A DNA stretch of 22,383 nt from JBCCMB01 sp039026555 (GTDB lineage: Bacteria > Pseudomonadota > Alphaproteobacteria > Caulobacterales > Hyphomonadaceae), in the NCBI GenBank assembly GCA_039026555.1, contig JBCCMB010000036.1, forward strand, positions 1-22,383. Reading direction: 5' to 3'. Shown here piece by piece: positions 22,353 to 22,383 of this stretch. The translations under genes were made by a program, and so were the position numbers. The notes under the pieces were generated by a model. It did no database searches. It was given only the letters and a program-made list of their open reading frames with translations, and was not told where the DNA came from. Each line of letters opens with the position of its first letter. Position 1 is the stretch's first letter.

Positions 22353-22383
22353 ATGCGGCGCGATAAAATTGGCTTTGTCTACC
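22353..22383 (+). CDS. Possible start of a further gene, cut by the window edge
   Basis: ATG 22353 opens a frame MRRDKIGFVY that runs off the window. A purine-rich stretch (gggggaagggg, about 22331-22341) lies 11-12 bases upstream and could act as a ribosome site. Ten codons are too few to name a family. Confidence 0.3.
   Translation, partial: MRRDKIGFVY

Overview
The window looks like a piece of an alphaproteobacterial chromosome, probably from the Caulobacterales/Hyphomonadales side. That placement is an inference from the moderately high GC codon use, the FAD/folate-type TrmFO, an N-terminally extended UvrB, a periplasmic Sox enzyme, and short GC-rich palindromic repeats next to a lone GIY-YIG gene. 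No rRNA or tRNA gene and no CRISPR array was found.

Layout: (1) 1-1039, the end of a thiosulfate-oxidation (Sox) cluster: the 3' end of soxZ coupled to soxA. (2) 1036-3889, minus strand: a pair of acyl-CoA dehydrogenase subunits followed by a receiver-like protein that has lost its phospho-acceptor Asp. (3) 3992-5760, minus strand: a membrane GT2 glycosyltransferase and a two-helix membrane protein. (4) 5906-7549: a low-specificity threonine aldolase convergent with a TetR-type regulator. (5) 7763-13484, plus strand: a membrane GGDEF-EAL protein, a patatin-like lipase and uvrB. (6) 13485-16716, an accessory stretch described below. (7) 16717-20436: an NTF2-like lipoprotein, a strong hairpin terminator, then minus-strand DUF1353, trmFO and an ICMT-like methyltransferase. 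(8) 20859-22166: two adjacent exported proteins of unknown function, with the possible start of another gene at the window edge.

The accessory stretch is the most interesting part. Just past the uvrB stop lies a second, diverged copy of the last codons of uvrB, as if the gene had been replaced or duplicated. Next comes an AT-rich minus-strand operon of three overlapping genes. The first encodes a Panacea (DUF4065/SocA-like) antitoxin-type domain and the other two are unrecognised, so it may be a new toxin-antitoxin or defence module. A small GIY-YIG nuclease gene follows, bracketed on both sides by arrays of double-hairpin repeats. In those repeats one stem is conserved and the second varies in sequence while staying self-complementary. 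The arrangement recalls REP elements with their RAYT enzymes, here with a GIY-YIG nuclease in the RAYT position. A 59-codon HTH-like ORF and further hairpins close the stretch.

Most housekeeping assignments (soxA, uvrB, trmFO, ltaE, the ACAD pair, GGDEF-EAL) rest on clear motifs. Function in the accessory genes is inference.
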